In this document: positions 54,054-63,602 of the stretch, piece by piece
Numbering within the stretch: position 1 is the stretch's first letter
How the letters are laid out: every line of letters begins with the position of its first letter
Assembly: GCF_028548455.1 (NCBI RefSeq)
Contig: NZ_JAQQLF010000002.1
Span: forward strand, 62,001-126,000
Origin: Vogesella aquatica
GTDB lineage: Bacteria > Pseudomonadota > Gammaproteobacteria > Burkholderiales > Chromobacteriaceae
Length of the DNA: 64,000 nt
Direction of reading: 5' to 3'
Position numbers and translations under genes: made by a program
The notes under the pieces: generated by a model
What the model saw: only the letters and a program-made list of their open reading frames with translations
Told to the model about the DNA's origin: nothing
The model's database searches: none

Positions 54054-54078
54054 AGCCAGCCCGCAGGCTGGCTTTTTT
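54054..54078 (+). terminator. Intrinsic terminator
   Basis: Arms AGCCAGCC and GGCTGGCT followed by TTTTT, 23 bases after the small repeat-protein gene. Confidence 0.88.
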
Positions 54079-54095
54079 CATGGCGATTGCGTCGG

Positions 54096-54596
54096 CTACC
54101 ACCAGTAGCGCGGGTAGCTGCCCGGCTGGCGCCAGCGGTGCAGCAGCCAGCCCAGCCCCACAATGACGAGGGTGCCCGACAGCACCGGCGTCAGCAGAAA
54201 GTGCCAGCTGGCCCCGCTGGCCAGCACCACCAGCGGGGTGGCCCCTGCCGGCGGGTGTACGGCGCGTGCCAGTTGCATCAGCGCTAGTGCCAGGGCCACG
54301 GCCAGCGCGGTACTCCACCACACCGGGCCGGCTAGCCACAGCCATAGCAGGCCGCTGAGTGCGGCCAGAAAATGGCCGCCCAGTACGTGGCGCGGCTGTG
54401 CCAGCGGGCTGTCCGGCAAACCGAAAACCAGCACGCAGCTGGCGCCGAACGGGGCCATCAGCCACGGGCTGCCGCTGTACTGGCTTAGCAGGCCACAGGC
54501 GCCGATGGCCAGTGCGGCCCCGGCAAAACTGGCGGCCACAAAACGGCGATCCGGCGCGGCCGGGGCTTGCGAAACGGGTAAGCGCAGCAGGGGCAT
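54096..54596 (-). CDS. HPP-family integral membrane protein
   Basis: A 166-residue protein with about five transmembrane segments and the HPP signature AVHPPAGATPL. HPP proteins have been linked to nitrite transport in plastids and cyanobacteria; here the role is unknown. It is divergent from a TetR regulator, with an operator-like repeat between. Confidence 0.8.
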   Translation of the reverse strand: MPLLRLPVSQAPAAPDRRFVAASFAGAALAIGACGLLSQYSGSPWLMAPFGASCVLVFGLPDSPLAQPRHVLGGHFLAALSGLLWLWLAGPVWWSTALAVALALALMQLARAVHPPAGATPLVVLASGASWHFLLTPVLSGTLVIVGLGWLLHRWRQPGSYPRYWW

Positions 54597-54625
54597 GGCA
54601 CGACTCCTTGGGGTGGTGTGTTTAT

Positions 54626-54671
54626 AAAGTAAACCGATCTGTGTACTTGAGTCAACAGGTCTGTTTACTTT
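54626..54671. promoter_or_regulatory. TetR-type operator between HPP and TetR genes
   Basis: Inverted arms AAAGTAAAC (54626) and GTTTACTTT (54663) with inner partial symmetry (GATCTGT / ACAGGTC). It is in the only non-coding space between the divergent genes, so likely covers both promoters. Confidence 0.6.
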
Positions 54672-54698
54672 TGTGCGCCCAAAGGCGATACTGCTGCC

Positions 54699-55265
54699 AT
54701 GAGAAAGTACCCGCAATTGCTGACCACCGCGCTGGACCTGTTCCACCAGCAGGGCTTCCACGCTACCGGTGTTGACCAGCTGGCCGCCGAGGCAGGCCTG
54801 ACTAAAAAAACCCTGTACCGCTACTTTGCCACCAAAGAGGCGCTGATCGACGCCACGCTGCAGCTGCGCGACGACGACTTCATGGCCGCGTTGGACGCGT
54901 TCGTGGCGGCCACGCCGTTACCACAGCGGCCACAGGCCTACCTGGGCTATCTGGCACAGTGGTTTGCGCAGCCGGATTTCTGCGGCTGCCTGTTCATCAA
55001 TGCTGCCGCCGAGTACCCGCAAGCCGACGATGCCATCCACCGCCAGGCGGCGGCGCACAAGACGCGCTTACGCAACTGGCTGCAGCAATGCTGCGCCGCT
55101 GCCGGGCTGGCCGAGCCGGTGCTGCGGGCGCAGCAGCTGTTTTTGCTGGGGGAGGGGCTGACGGTGGCAGCCCAGGTATCGGGCATGGACACGGCGCTAC
55201 TGCAGGTGGCGCAGCTGCAGGTGGCGGCGTGGCCGTATCAGGATGAGGCGGTGCCGGCCAGCTAA
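54699..55265 (+). CDS. TetR/AcrR-family regulator
   Basis: A 188-residue repressor with N-terminal HTH (GVDQLAAEAGLTKKTLYRYF) and a C-terminal domain with LFINAAAEYP, typical of one TetR subgroup. It probably represses itself and the divergent HPP gene. Its stop overlaps the convergent LuxR-type gene by four bases. Confidence 0.88.
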   Translation: MRKYPQLLTTALDLFHQQGFHATGVDQLAAEAGLTKKTLYRYFATKEALIDATLQLRDDDFMAALDAFVAATPLPQRPQAYLGYLAQWFAQPDFCGCLFINAAAEYPQADDAIHRQAAAHKTRLRNWLQQCCAAAGLAEPVLRAQQLFLLGEGLTVAAQVSGMDTALLQVAQLQVAAWPYQDEAVPAS

Positions 55266-55873
55266 TCGCCGAACAGGCGCAGCTCGCGGGCGCGGTTGAT
55301 CAGCTGCACCGCGTTGCTGGCGCCCAGCTTGCGTTGCAGGTTTTCGCGGTGTTTGTCTACGGTGCGTACCGATAGCGAAAAATGCGCGGCGATGCCGGCG
55401 TGCGGCCAACCCTGGCAGATCAGCTGCAGCACCTGGTACTCGCGGGCGGTCAGCGCTACCTGGCTGTCCTGCATCAGCGCGCTGGCCGCCGGGCTGATCA
55501 CGCGCTGGCCGGCCAGCACCCGCTGCAGCGCGGCCAGCATGTCGGTGGCGCTGCCTTCCTTCAGCAGCAGGCCGTCGGCGCCGGCTTGCTGTACCTGGGC
55601 CAGCAGCTGCCCGCCGCGCTCTGCCGTCAGCATGACCAGGCGCAGGGCCGGGTAGCGCTGGCGCAGATGTTGCAGCGTGGCCAGGGCATTGCCGCCGGGC
55701 ATGTTGTAGTCCATCAGTACCAGCTGCGGCTGGTGCTGTTGCACCAAGGGCAGCAGCGCGTCCAGCGTACCGCACTCGGCCACGACCTGGTATTCGGGCT
55801 GCATGCCCAGCAATAGCTTGAGGCCATCGCGAAAAATGGCGTGGTCGTCGGCTATGATCACGGCTGAGCGCAT
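55262..55873 (-). CDS. NarL/LuxR-type response regulator
   Basis: A 203-residue regulator: receiver with phospho-Asp in LVLMDYNMPGG and Lys in LLKEG, then a LuxR HTH (LTAREYQVLQLICQG ... LSVRTVDKHRENLQRKL). It is divergent from a 7TM sensor kinase with 15 bases between starts. The HTH coding region carries one copy of the window-wide repeat at 55402. Confidence 0.9.
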   Translation of the reverse strand: MRSAVIIADDHAIFRDGLKLLLGMQPEYQVVAECGTLDALLPLVQQHQPQLVLMDYNMPGGNALATLQHLRQRYPALRLVMLTAERGGQLLAQVQQAGADGLLLKEGSATDMLAALQRVLAGQRVISPAASALMQDSQVALTAREYQVLQLICQGWPHAGIAAHFSLSVRTVDKHRENLQRKLGASNAVQLINRARELRLFGD

Positions 55874-55888
55874 TTTTAACAGTTTTCC

Positions 55889-57760
55889 ATGAAATCAATA
55901 CGCAGCATTGTAGGCAGTCTGGCGTCCCTGTTGCTAGTGCTGCTGTGGAGCCTGCCACTGTCGGCACAGCCGCATTACTGGCAAGATCAGGCCGGCCAGC
56001 TAAGCGAGGAACAAGCCTGGCAGCAGGCGGCCAGCTGGCCATCGCAGCCGCCGGCACCGTGGCGTACGGCGGCGGCCGGCTGGGTGTGGCGGCCGGTTGC
56101 CGCGGCCGAGGCCGGGCCACAGCGCGTACTGGTGCTAGGGGTGCCAGACCTGCGCTTTGTCCAGCTGTGGCACCGCGCGGCCAACGGCCGGGTGACGGCG
56201 CTGGCCAACCTGCCGGCCGGCGCCTCGTACGCGGCACGGCCCTTGCCGGCGCGCATGCTGGCACTGCCGCTGCCGGACACCTTGCAGGCGGGCGATAGCC
56301 TGTTGCTGCGCTATCGCACCCACGGCAATACCCCGCTGCAGCTGGTGATCGAACCGCGCTGGCAGTGGCAGGCCGCCCTGGCCGACAGCAATATGGCAAA
56401 CGGGGTGCAGCTGGGTGTGCTGCTGGCCTTGATGGTGTTTGCCTTGTTGCAGTACCTGCTGGCTGGTGAGCGCACCTTGGCACTGTACGCTGCGCTGGCG
56501 GCGGCCATGATGGCCATGCTGTTGCAGCTGGAAGGCTATGCTTTTGCCTGGCTGTGGCCGCAGGCCGGTAGCTGGAACCAGCTGGCGCCGCTCTTGCTGA
56601 TGGGCGTGGTACTGCTGTTGCAGTCGCTGTTTGCTCTTGGCCTGTTTGCTGTGGCGCACAGCCACCGCCGTTTGTACCACGCTTATCTGCTGCAATTGGC
56701 CTCGCTACCGTTGGCCGCGGTGGCGTATCTGCAGGGCGGCTGGATGTGGCCGCCATTGCTGTCGGCGCTGGCCTACCTGGGGCTGATCGTCTACACCGGT
56801 GCTTACTACGGGCGGCGCGGTTCGCCGCTGGCCGTGCCGTTTCTGGCGGGGGCGCTGCTGAATGTGCTGTTGTCCAATGTGCTGTTTGGCCTGGTGCTTA
56901 GCGGCCTTACCTTGCCGGTTTCCCCTTTTGCCCTGCCCAAGCTGGGCTATGCCGCCGAGGCGCTGTGTTTTGCGGTAGCACTGGCGCGCAAGGTGGCGCT
57001 ATTACAGCGCCGCGTGGCCGATAGCCGCCGCCGCCACGAGCAGGAGGCGCTACAGCTGGCGCAGGCCGAGGCCGCTACCGCTGCCGCCCGGCAGCAGGCG
57101 CGGGCCAGCCAGCTGCAGCTGGCCGCCACCAGCCACGACCTGTCGCAGCCGCTGGCGTCGCTGCGGCTGGCAGTGGGCGCGTTGGCACCGTTGCCGCAGG
57201 CGGCGCCGGTGCTGGCGCACGTGAACCGCACGCTGGATTACAGCGAGGCCTTGCTTGGCGGGCTGATTGCCGAGGCGCGCGGCCAACTGCAGGCGGTACC
57301 GGCCAGCCTGCCGCTGGGCCCGCTACTGGCTGATGCCTGCCAGCGCCACGCGCCGGCAGCGGTGGCCAAAGGTCTGCGCCTGGTATGCCACGATAGCGCC
57401 TGGCACTACCCGGCGGCACCGCTGCTGCTGGGGCGCATTCTGGACAACCTGCTGGTGAACGCCATCCGTTACACCCCGGCGGGCAGTGTGCTGCTGGGGG
57501 TGCGTTACCGGCCCGGTGCGCGGGTGATCGAGGTGCGCGACAGCGGCCCTGGCCTGGCTGCCGGCCAGCTGCAGCGCTTGCTGCAGCCGTTCCAGCGTGG
57601 CGCAGGGCAGGGCGGCGACGGCCACGGCCTGGGCTTGCACATCACCCGTTCGCTGTGCGAGGCGGCCGGCTATACCCTGGAGGTGCGCTCCACACCCGGC
57701 AAGGGGGCGGTGTTTGCCGTGGTGATGCCGCTGCTCGCTGCCGGGGCCGCCACCGGCTGA
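55889..57760 (+). CDS. 7TMR-DISM sensor histidine kinase, partner of the LuxR-type regulator
   Basis: A 623-residue kinase with signal peptide (ending LSA), a periplasmic DISM-like domain, seven transmembrane segments (about 170-370), a coiled-coil, H-box ATSHDLSQPLASLRLA, and HATPase with GDGHGLGLHI. It pairs with the divergent response regulator. Its 3' end overlaps the convergent gene by 91 bases. Confidence 0.85.
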   Translation: MKSIRSIVGSLASLLLVLLWSLPLSAQPHYWQDQAGQLSEEQAWQQAASWPSQPPAPWRTAAAGWVWRPVAAAEAGPQRVLVLGVPDLRFVQLWHRAANGRVTALANLPAGASYAARPLPARMLALPLPDTLQAGDSLLLRYRTHGNTPLQLVIEPRWQWQAALADSNMANGVQLGVLLALMVFALLQYLLAGERTLALYAALAAAMMAMLLQLEGYAFAWLWPQAGSWNQLAPLLLMGVVLLLQSLFALGLFAVAHSHRRLYHAYLLQLASLPLAAVAYLQGGWMWPPLLSALAYLGLIVYTGAYYGRRGSPLAVPFLAGALLNVLLSNVLFGLVLSGLTLPVSPFALPKLGYAAEALCFAVALARKVALLQRRVADSRRRHEQEALQLAQAEAATAAARQQARASQLQLAATSHDLSQPLASLRLAVGALAPLPQAAPVLAHVNRTLDYSEALLGGLIAEARGQLQAVPASLPLGPLLADACQRHAPAAVAKGLRLVCHDSAWHYPAAPLLLGRILDNLLVNAIRYTPAGSVLLGVRYRPGARVIEVRDSGPGLAAGQLQRLLQPFQRGAGQGGDGHGLGLHITRSLCEAAGYTLEVRSTPGKGAVFAVVMPLLAAGAATG

Positions 57761-58839
57761 CCGAAGCAGCGCGGCTCGGGCAGGCCCAAGCCTATTTCTG
57801 CAAAAGCACTGCCTATGCATTGGCGGTTGGCCGCTGTTACCTGGAACCAGTCGCGCCCGGCCAGCCAGCCAATGCCCAGGGTGTGGATGCTGTAATGCAG
57901 CGCCAGCGCCTCGCCAAAGCAGCCGAACACCACACCGCGCGACAACATCAGCAAGCGCCAGGACAAGCTGCCCAGAATGTAATGCAGCTGCGCCGAGTAG
58001 GCGTTGCCGGCGTCCTGGCGGATAACGTGGCTACGGCAGCGGGCATATTGCGCCATGTCCAGGTTGGCCGGCTCGGCCACGTCGATCACCACCAGCTTCT
58101 TATCGGGCCGGCACAGTAGCGCTACGTCTTCGGCTTGCAGTCTGGCCGACTGGCTGTGGGTACACGCCACCACCGCGTCTACCTGGCCGATGTCGGCGAT
58201 GCGGGTGTGCACGGCAATGCCGTGTTCGGCCTGCACCTCGGCCAGCGCGCTGGCATTGCCGCCGTAGCCCACCACCTCGTAGCCGGCGTTGCGTAGTGGC
58301 TGCAGGATGGCCGAGCCCAGAATGCCGTAAGGGCCGATGACCAGCACGCGGCCACGGCCGGGGGCGATGGCGTGCGTTTTCAGCGCGCGGAACACGTCGG
58401 CCAGCAGCATGTTGGCCGTACCGTTATCGCCAATGGTGAACAGCAGCCCGGGAAAACGCGCCTTCAGCTCGGCACCGTCGCGGCCAAACAGGCGCTTGGT
58501 GGAGGCGGCCAGCAAGATGACGCGGGCACCGTTTTGTTCGGCCCACGCGGTAGCGTCAATAAACTGCGCCTTGGCCAGGCGGCGGCCGTCGCGGCTCAGC
58601 ATCTCTTCTGCGGTGACAAAAATGCCGCGCACGCGGCCGGCCACGCCGCGCAGATAGATGCGCGGGCCGTTGGCGTGGCCCAGGCGCGGCGCCCGGCCGC
58701 CAAAAAAGCGCTGTCGTTCGTCTTCGTCACGCAGGTTGGTAATGAACACCACGTCTACCGGCGGGCGGCCGGTCAGCAAGCGTGCCAGGGCACGCAGATC
58801 GCACAGTGCTACCAGCAGGCGCCACAGATTGGCCAGCAT
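57670..58839 (-). CDS. Acyl-ACP-reductase-like Rossmann protein
   Basis: A 389-residue protein with a central nucleotide-binding motif VLVIGPYGILGSAI and a C-terminal VFGCFGEALALHY, which recall cyanobacterial aldehyde-forming fatty acyl-ACP reductase (VVGATGDIGSAV and FACFAEAM). The N-terminal part has IYLRGVAGRVRGIF. A cysteine in CTHSQSARLQ or nearby could be catalytic. Function as a reductase is inferred and not certain. AGGAG precedes ATG 58839. A palindrome in the divergent promoter suggests regulation. Confidence 0.5.
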   Translation of the reverse strand: MLANLWRLLVALCDLRALARLLTGRPPVDVVFITNLRDEDERQRFFGGRAPRLGHANGPRIYLRGVAGRVRGIFVTAEEMLSRDGRRLAKAQFIDATAWAEQNGARVILLAASTKRLFGRDGAELKARFPGLLFTIGDNGTANMLLADVFRALKTHAIAPGRGRVLVIGPYGILGSAILQPLRNAGYEVVGYGGNASALAEVQAEHGIAVHTRIADIGQVDAVVACTHSQSARLQAEDVALLCRPDKKLVVIDVAEPANLDMAQYARCRSHVIRQDAGNAYSAQLHYILGSLSWRLLMLSRGVVFGCFGEALALHYSIHTLGIGWLAGRDWFQVTAANRQCIGSAFAEIGLGLPEPRCFGQPVAAPAASSGITTANTAPLPGVERTSRV

Positions 58840-58896
58840 GGCTTGTCTCCTGTTATTGAAATCAGCCGCCATGCTAGGGCGGGCAGCGCCCATACT

Positions 58897-58918
58897 GAAT
58901 ACGCGGTGTCGCGTATTC
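58897..58918. promoter_or_regulatory. Perfect palindrome between the divergent reductase-like and rlmF genes
   Basis: Arms GAATACGCG and CGCGTATTC around GTGT, 58 bases from each start. It has the size of a TetR- or similar dimer operator. Confidence 0.55.
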
Positions 58919-58975
58919 TTCGCCCTGACTGTGCAAAGCACGTACAATCCGCCGATTGATTTTGCGGTATCTGCC

Positions 58976-59935
58976 ATGACCATTACCCTCCCTGCCGGCG
59001 ACGGCAAACCCGGCCTGCACTTTCGCAGCCTGCACCGCGAGCGCTACGATTTTGCCGCGCTGATTGCGGCCAACCCCGAGCTGGCCGAGTACGTGCGCCA
59101 TAACGAGCACGGCATCGAAACCGTGGACTTCCACAACCCTGCTGCCGTGAAGGCGCTGAACCGCGCGCTGCTGATGCACCACTACGGCGTGCTGTTCTGG
59201 GACATTCCGCCAGGCTACCTGTGCCCGCCGGTACCCGGCCGCGCCGACTACCTGCACCACGCCGCCGACCTGCTGGCCAAAAGCAATAAAGGCACCATTC
59301 CCAAGCGCGCCACCGTGCTGGATATCGGCGTGGGCGCCAACTGCATTTACCCCATTGTTGGCCGCCACGTGTACGGCTGGCGCTTTGTCGGCAGCGATAT
59401 CGACGCCGACGCGCTGCGCATGGCGCGCTTGATCGTGGACGCCAACCCGCAGTTGAAAAGCGGCCTGAAGCTGCGCCAGCAAACCGATGCGGCCAACGTG
59501 TTCGACGGCATCATCAAGCGCGACGACCGCTTCGACCTGACCATCTGCAACCCGCCGTTCCACGGCTCGGCTGCCGAGGCCGACGCCGCCGCGCGCCGCA
59601 AGGTGGCCAACCTTACCGGCCAGCGCATGGCCAATGTGGAGCTGAACTTTGGCGGCCGCCACCACGAGCTGTGGTGCGAGGGTGGCGAGGAGTACTTCCT
59701 GGCCACCATGGCGCGCCAGAGCGTGCGCTACGGCCACCAGGTAGCGTGGTTCAGCTCGCTGGTATCCAAGGTGGACAATGTACGCGGCCTGCTGCGCGAG
59801 CTGGAAATGTGCAACGCCAAGCGCGTGATCACGCTGGACATGGCGCAGGGCAACAAGATCAGCCGTGTGGTGGCCTGGACCTTCCTGGACAAAGAAGCCA
59901 TGGCCGAGTGGCGCGACGAGCGCTGGGACGCCTGA
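58976..59935 (+). CDS. rlmF: RlmF, 23S rRNA (adenine-1618-N6)-methyltransferase
   Basis: A 319-residue SAM methyltransferase with VLDIGVGANCIYP (motif I) and the N6-adenine motif ICNPPFHGS; the pattern LNFGGRHHELWCEGGE is typical of RlmF/YbiN. It methylates A1618 of 23S rRNA. ATG 58976 is used since the conserved sequence starts soon after. Confidence 0.92.
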   Translation: MTITLPAGDGKPGLHFRSLHRERYDFAALIAANPELAEYVRHNEHGIETVDFHNPAAVKALNRALLMHHYGVLFWDIPPGYLCPPVPGRADYLHHAADLLAKSNKGTIPKRATVLDIGVGANCIYPIVGRHVYGWRFVGSDIDADALRMARLIVDANPQLKSGLKLRQQTDAANVFDGIIKRDDRFDLTICNPPFHGSAAEADAAARRKVANLTGQRMANVELNFGGRHHELWCEGGEEYFLATMARQSVRYGHQVAWFSSLVSKVDNVRGLLRELEMCNAKRVITLDMAQGNKISRVVAWTFLDKEAMAEWRDERWDA

Positions 59936-60151
59936 TACGTTGTAGCAAGCTGCGGCAGGTGGCCGGTGCCGGGCGGCGCGCTGCCTGCGCAGCCACGGTG
60001 TGGTAATCCTTGATCTAGTGCAGGGTAAGGCAAAAACCCGACTGGTAGTATGTGTATTCGATAGAATATATTAACTTTGAGTGCGTGATTTTATGCATTT
60101 TGTTTGGTATTCTGCCCCTTAGCCAGCTGCCAAGCCGTCTGGAAACTTGTC

Positions 60152-60931
60152 ATGAAATATGCCCTGCTTTGCCTGGCCACCCTGGCCACGCTACCTGCCG
60201 CTGCACACGCCGGCCGTCTGGACGACGTGCTGGCTACGCGCGAAGTGCGCGTGTGCATCTGGCCCGATTATTACGGTATCTCCTACCGTAACCCGAAAAC
60301 CCGCCAGCTTAGCGGTGTCGATATCGATATGGCGCAGGGCTTGGGCCGCGACCTGGATGTGGCCGTGCGTTTTGTCGATAGCTCGTTTGCCAGCCTGATA
60401 CCCGATATCGAGCAGAACCGCTGCGATATCGCCATGTTTGCCATCGGTATCAACCCGGCGCGCAGCGAAAAGCTAAGATTTACCCGCCCGCACCTGATCA
60501 GCGACATCTACGCCATTACCACCAAGAGCAACCGCCGCATCCAGCGCTGGGAAGATATCGACAAACCCGGCATGGTGGTGGCGGTGGCCAAAGGCACGCT
60601 GCACGAGCCGGTGATGCGTGACAAGCTGAAGCAGGCCACGCTGCTGGTGACCGACACCCCGCAAGGGCGCGAGCAAGAGGTGGAATCCGGCCGCGCCGAT
60701 GTGTTCATGACCGACTACCCGTTTAGCCGCCGCATGCTGGAAACTACCGACTGGGCTCGCCTGGTGGCCCCGCCGGCCACCTATCACCTGACCCATTACG
60801 CCTACGCCATGAAAAAGGGCGACGATGCCTGGTACGAGCGGGTATCGCGTTACCTCGAGCGTACCCAGCAAGATGGCAGCCTGGCTGCGGCGATCAAGCG
60901 CCACAAGCTGGACCCGGTCGCCGAGCGCTAG
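60152..60931 (+). CDS. Periplasmic solute-binding protein (family 3)
   Basis: A 259-residue exported protein (signal peptide ending AAAHA) of the SBP_bac_3 type, with SGVDIDMAQGLGRDL and the binding-site R in NPARSEKLRFT. No ABC permease or ATPase genes are adjacent; instead a GGDEF-EAL sensor follows by 13 bases. The upstream gap 59936-60151 contains A+T-rich promoter-like DNA (60050-60110) and no other gene that I can see. Confidence 0.82.
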   Translation: MKYALLCLATLATLPAAAHAGRLDDVLATREVRVCIWPDYYGISYRNPKTRQLSGVDIDMAQGLGRDLDVAVRFVDSSFASLIPDIEQNRCDIAMFAIGINPARSEKLRFTRPHLISDIYAITTKSNRRIQRWEDIDKPGMVVAVAKGTLHEPVMRDKLKQATLLVTDTPQGREQEVESGRADVFMTDYPFSRRMLETTDWARLVAPPATYHLTHYAYAMKKGDDAWYERVSRYLERTQQDGSLAAAIKRHKLDPVAER

Positions 60932-60944
60932 GGCAGGGTAGCCA

Positions 60945-63602
60945 GTGAGTCAGTACGGCAGCCTGCAAACCAGGCTGGGCCTGCACCAGCGCGCTACCTT
61001 TGTCATGGTGGTGGTGCTGGTGCTGCTGTTTACCACCCTGGCTACCGCCTCGGTACAGTGGCGTTTGCGTAGCGAGGCACTGTCGCGGCAGTTTGCGCTG
61101 GCCAATCTGACCGTGCGCGCACTGGAAGACCAGCTCACCCAGAGCCTGAACGTGGTGGAGCGCACCTTGCTGCTATCGGGCAGCACCCGCCAGCGTAGCG
61201 ACAAGCTGAGGGCGTTTTTGCAGCAGGCACCCTATATCCGCTCTATTGCGCTGCAGAACAGCCAGGGCGTGGTAGAGGCCAGCACCAATGCGGCCAACCT
61301 GGGGCTGCGCCTGCCGCGCCAGCAGTTCATGCCGCAAAGTACCGAGCCACTGGGCGTGCTGCGCACCGGCCCTTTAACCGCCGGGCGCGACTTTGCCGAC
61401 AGCCGGCTGGCCGGCCAGCCGGCGCAAAGCGGCATCAGCTTTATCCCGGTGGCGCTGGATGTGATGCAGGACGACCAGCGCTGGGTCACCGTGCTGGCCG
61501 CGCTCAATACCGACTATTTCCTGAATTTCTACGATAACCACATCAACCCGCAGCAAGGCCAGGTGGCCCTGCTGCGTTACGACGGCAGCCTGATCATCAG
61601 CACCGACCCGCAGGCGCTGCCCGGCCACCGCGGCCCCAGCCGTTTGCTGGCCGCCAGGCTGGCGCAGACCGATGCCGACAGCTACCGCGAAACCTGGCCG
61701 GATGGCCGGCGCGTGCTGACCGCCTACCGTGCCTCGCGTGTCTACCCCTTTGTGCTGGCGGTGCACCTGGATGAAGCCTCTGCGCTGGCCGCCTGGCGTC
61801 AGGAAGCCTGGCGCACCGCCTGGGTGGTGGCCGGTGTGCTGCTGCTGTTGCTGGGGGTGGCCACGCTGTATTTTCTGCGCTTCGAGCGCCTGGCACGGGC
61901 GCGGGCGCGCGACGAGCAAGACCTGCGCATTGCTGCGGCGGCATTCGATTCGCAAGAAGGCATTTTTGTCACCGATACGCGCAGCATGATCTTGCGGGTT
62001 AACCGCGCCTTTACCCGTATTACCGGCTACACCCAGGCCGATGCCGTGGGGCAGACGCCCAGGCTGTTGAGCTCCGGGCGTCACGGGCCGGCGTTTTATG
62101 CCCACCTGTGGCACCAGCTGCTCAGCCACGGCAGCTGGAGTGGCGAAATCTGGAACCGCCGCAAAAACGGCGAAATCTACCCGGAGTGGCTCACCGTCAC
62201 CGCCGTGCAGGACGCCTGTGGCGAGGTGACGCATTACGTGGCCATGCTCACCGACATTACCCAGCGCAAGGCGGCCGAGCAGGAAATCCAGCAGCTGGCC
62301 TACTACGACCCGCTGACCCGCCTGCCAAACCGCCGCCTGCTGCTGGAGCGCCTGCAGCGGGCGCTGGCGCACACCGATAGCGAAGGCGCCTTGCTGTTTC
62401 TTGACCTGGACAACTTCAAAACGCTGAACGACAGCCTGGGGCACGACCACGGCGATATGCTGTTGCAGCAGGTTGGCCGCAGGCTGCAAGCCGCTGTGGG
62501 CGAGGGGGATACGGTAGCGCGGCTGGGCGGGGACGAGTTCGTTATCCTGCTGCCCGTGCTGGGCAGTAGTGTGGACGAGGCGGCGGCGCTGGCGCAGCGC
62601 CTGGGTGAAAGCCTGCGCCTGGCGCTGAACGCCCACTACGACCTGAACGGCCACGACTACCAGTGCACGCCCAGCATCGGTGTCTCGCTGTTTGCCGACG
62701 GCCCGCGCGAGTGCGACGAGCTGATGAAGCGCGCCGACATGGCGCTGTATAGCGCCAAGGCGGCAGGGCGCAATACCGTGCGTTTTTTCGATATGCAGCT
62801 ACAGCACAGCGTAACAGAACGCGCCCGGCTGGAAAGCGCCTTGCGCCGCGTACTGGCCGAAGAGCAGCTGAGTCTGCATTACCAGCCGCAGGTGGATGCC
62901 AGCGGCCGGATCTGTGGCGCGGAAGCCCTGCTGCGCTGGCACGATAGCGTACTGGGCAATTTGTCGCCGCAGCGCTTTGTGCCCCTGGCCGAGGAAAGCG
63001 GGCTGATCGTGCCCATCGGGCTATGGGTGCTGGAGCAGGCTTGCCGGCAGCTGGCGCGCTGGGCGGCCAGCCCGCATACGGCGGCCTTGAGCCTGTCGGT
63101 GAACGTGAGCGTATGCCAGCTGCGCCAGCCGGATTTTGTCGCCCAGCTGCGCGCCATCCTGGCGCAAACCGGTGCCGCGCCGGCACGCCTGGTGCTGGAG
63201 CTGACCGAAAGCGTGCTGATGGACGACAATGGCAGCGGTAGCAGCAAGATGCGCGCGCTGCGCCGCCTGGGGGTACGCCTGGCGCTGGATGACTTTGGCA
63301 CCGGCTATTCTTCGCTCAGCTATCTGAAAAAGCTGCCGCTGCACCAGATCAAGCTGGACCAGTCGTTTGTGCAGGGCATGCTCAGCGACAGCCACGACGC
63401 TGCCATCGTGCGTGCCGTGCTGGGCCTGGCGCAAAGCCTGCAGCTGGACGTGCTGGCCGAGGGCGTGGAAAGCCAGGCGCAGTACACCGGCCTGCTGGCT
63501 TGTGGCTGCCAGCACTTCCAGGGCTACCTGTTTGGCGCACCGCAGCCGCTGGCCGCGTTCGAACAGCTGCTGTCTGCCGCGTACAGCAGCGGCGAGCGTT
63601 AA
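60945..63602 (+). CDS. Cache-PAS-GGDEF-EAL cyclic-di-GMP enzyme
   Basis: An 885-residue membrane protein starting GTG: TM1 (about 20-40), periplasmic Cache-like domain, TM2 (about 285-305), PAS (about 325-430), diguanylate cyclase with intact RLGGDEF near residue 528, and phosphodiesterase with GAEALLRW near 660, ELTES, and DDFGTGYSSLSYLKK. Both active-site motifs are intact, so either activity is possible. Probably regulated by the binding protein encoded just upstream. Confidence 0.9.
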   Translation: MSQYGSLQTRLGLHQRATFVMVVVLVLLFTTLATASVQWRLRSEALSRQFALANLTVRALEDQLTQSLNVVERTLLLSGSTRQRSDKLRAFLQQAPYIRSIALQNSQGVVEASTNAANLGLRLPRQQFMPQSTEPLGVLRTGPLTAGRDFADSRLAGQPAQSGISFIPVALDVMQDDQRWVTVLAALNTDYFLNFYDNHINPQQGQVALLRYDGSLIISTDPQALPGHRGPSRLLAARLAQTDADSYRETWPDGRRVLTAYRASRVYPFVLAVHLDEASALAAWRQEAWRTAWVVAGVLLLLLGVATLYFLRFERLARARARDEQDLRIAAAAFDSQEGIFVTDTRSMILRVNRAFTRITGYTQADAVGQTPRLLSSGRHGPAFYAHLWHQLLSHGSWSGEIWNRRKNGEIYPEWLTVTAVQDACGEVTHYVAMLTDITQRKAAEQEIQQLAYYDPLTRLPNRRLLLERLQRALAHTDSEGALLFLDLDNFKTLNDSLGHDHGDMLLQQVGRRLQAAVGEGDTVARLGGDEFVILLPVLGSSVDEAAALAQRLGESLRLALNAHYDLNGHDYQCTPSIGVSLFADGPRECDELMKRADMALYSAKAAGRNTVRFFDMQLQHSVTERARLESALRRVLAEEQLSLHYQPQVDASGRICGAEALLRWHDSVLGNLSPQRFVPLAEESGLIVPIGLWVLEQACRQLARWAASPHTAALSLSVNVSVCQLRQPDFVAQLRAILAQTGAAPARLVLELTESVLMDDNGSGSSKMRALRRLGVRLALDDFGTGYSSLSYLKKLPLHQIKLDQSFVQGMLSDSHDAAIVRAVLGLAQSLQLDVLAEGVESQAQYTGLLACGCQHFQGYLFGAPQPLAAFEQLLSAAYSSGER

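Noticed and set aside
60008-60030. FNR-like half-site (TTGATCTAG) upstream of the binding-protein gene
   Set aside because: Only one half-site is present; the expected ATCAA partner is missing.
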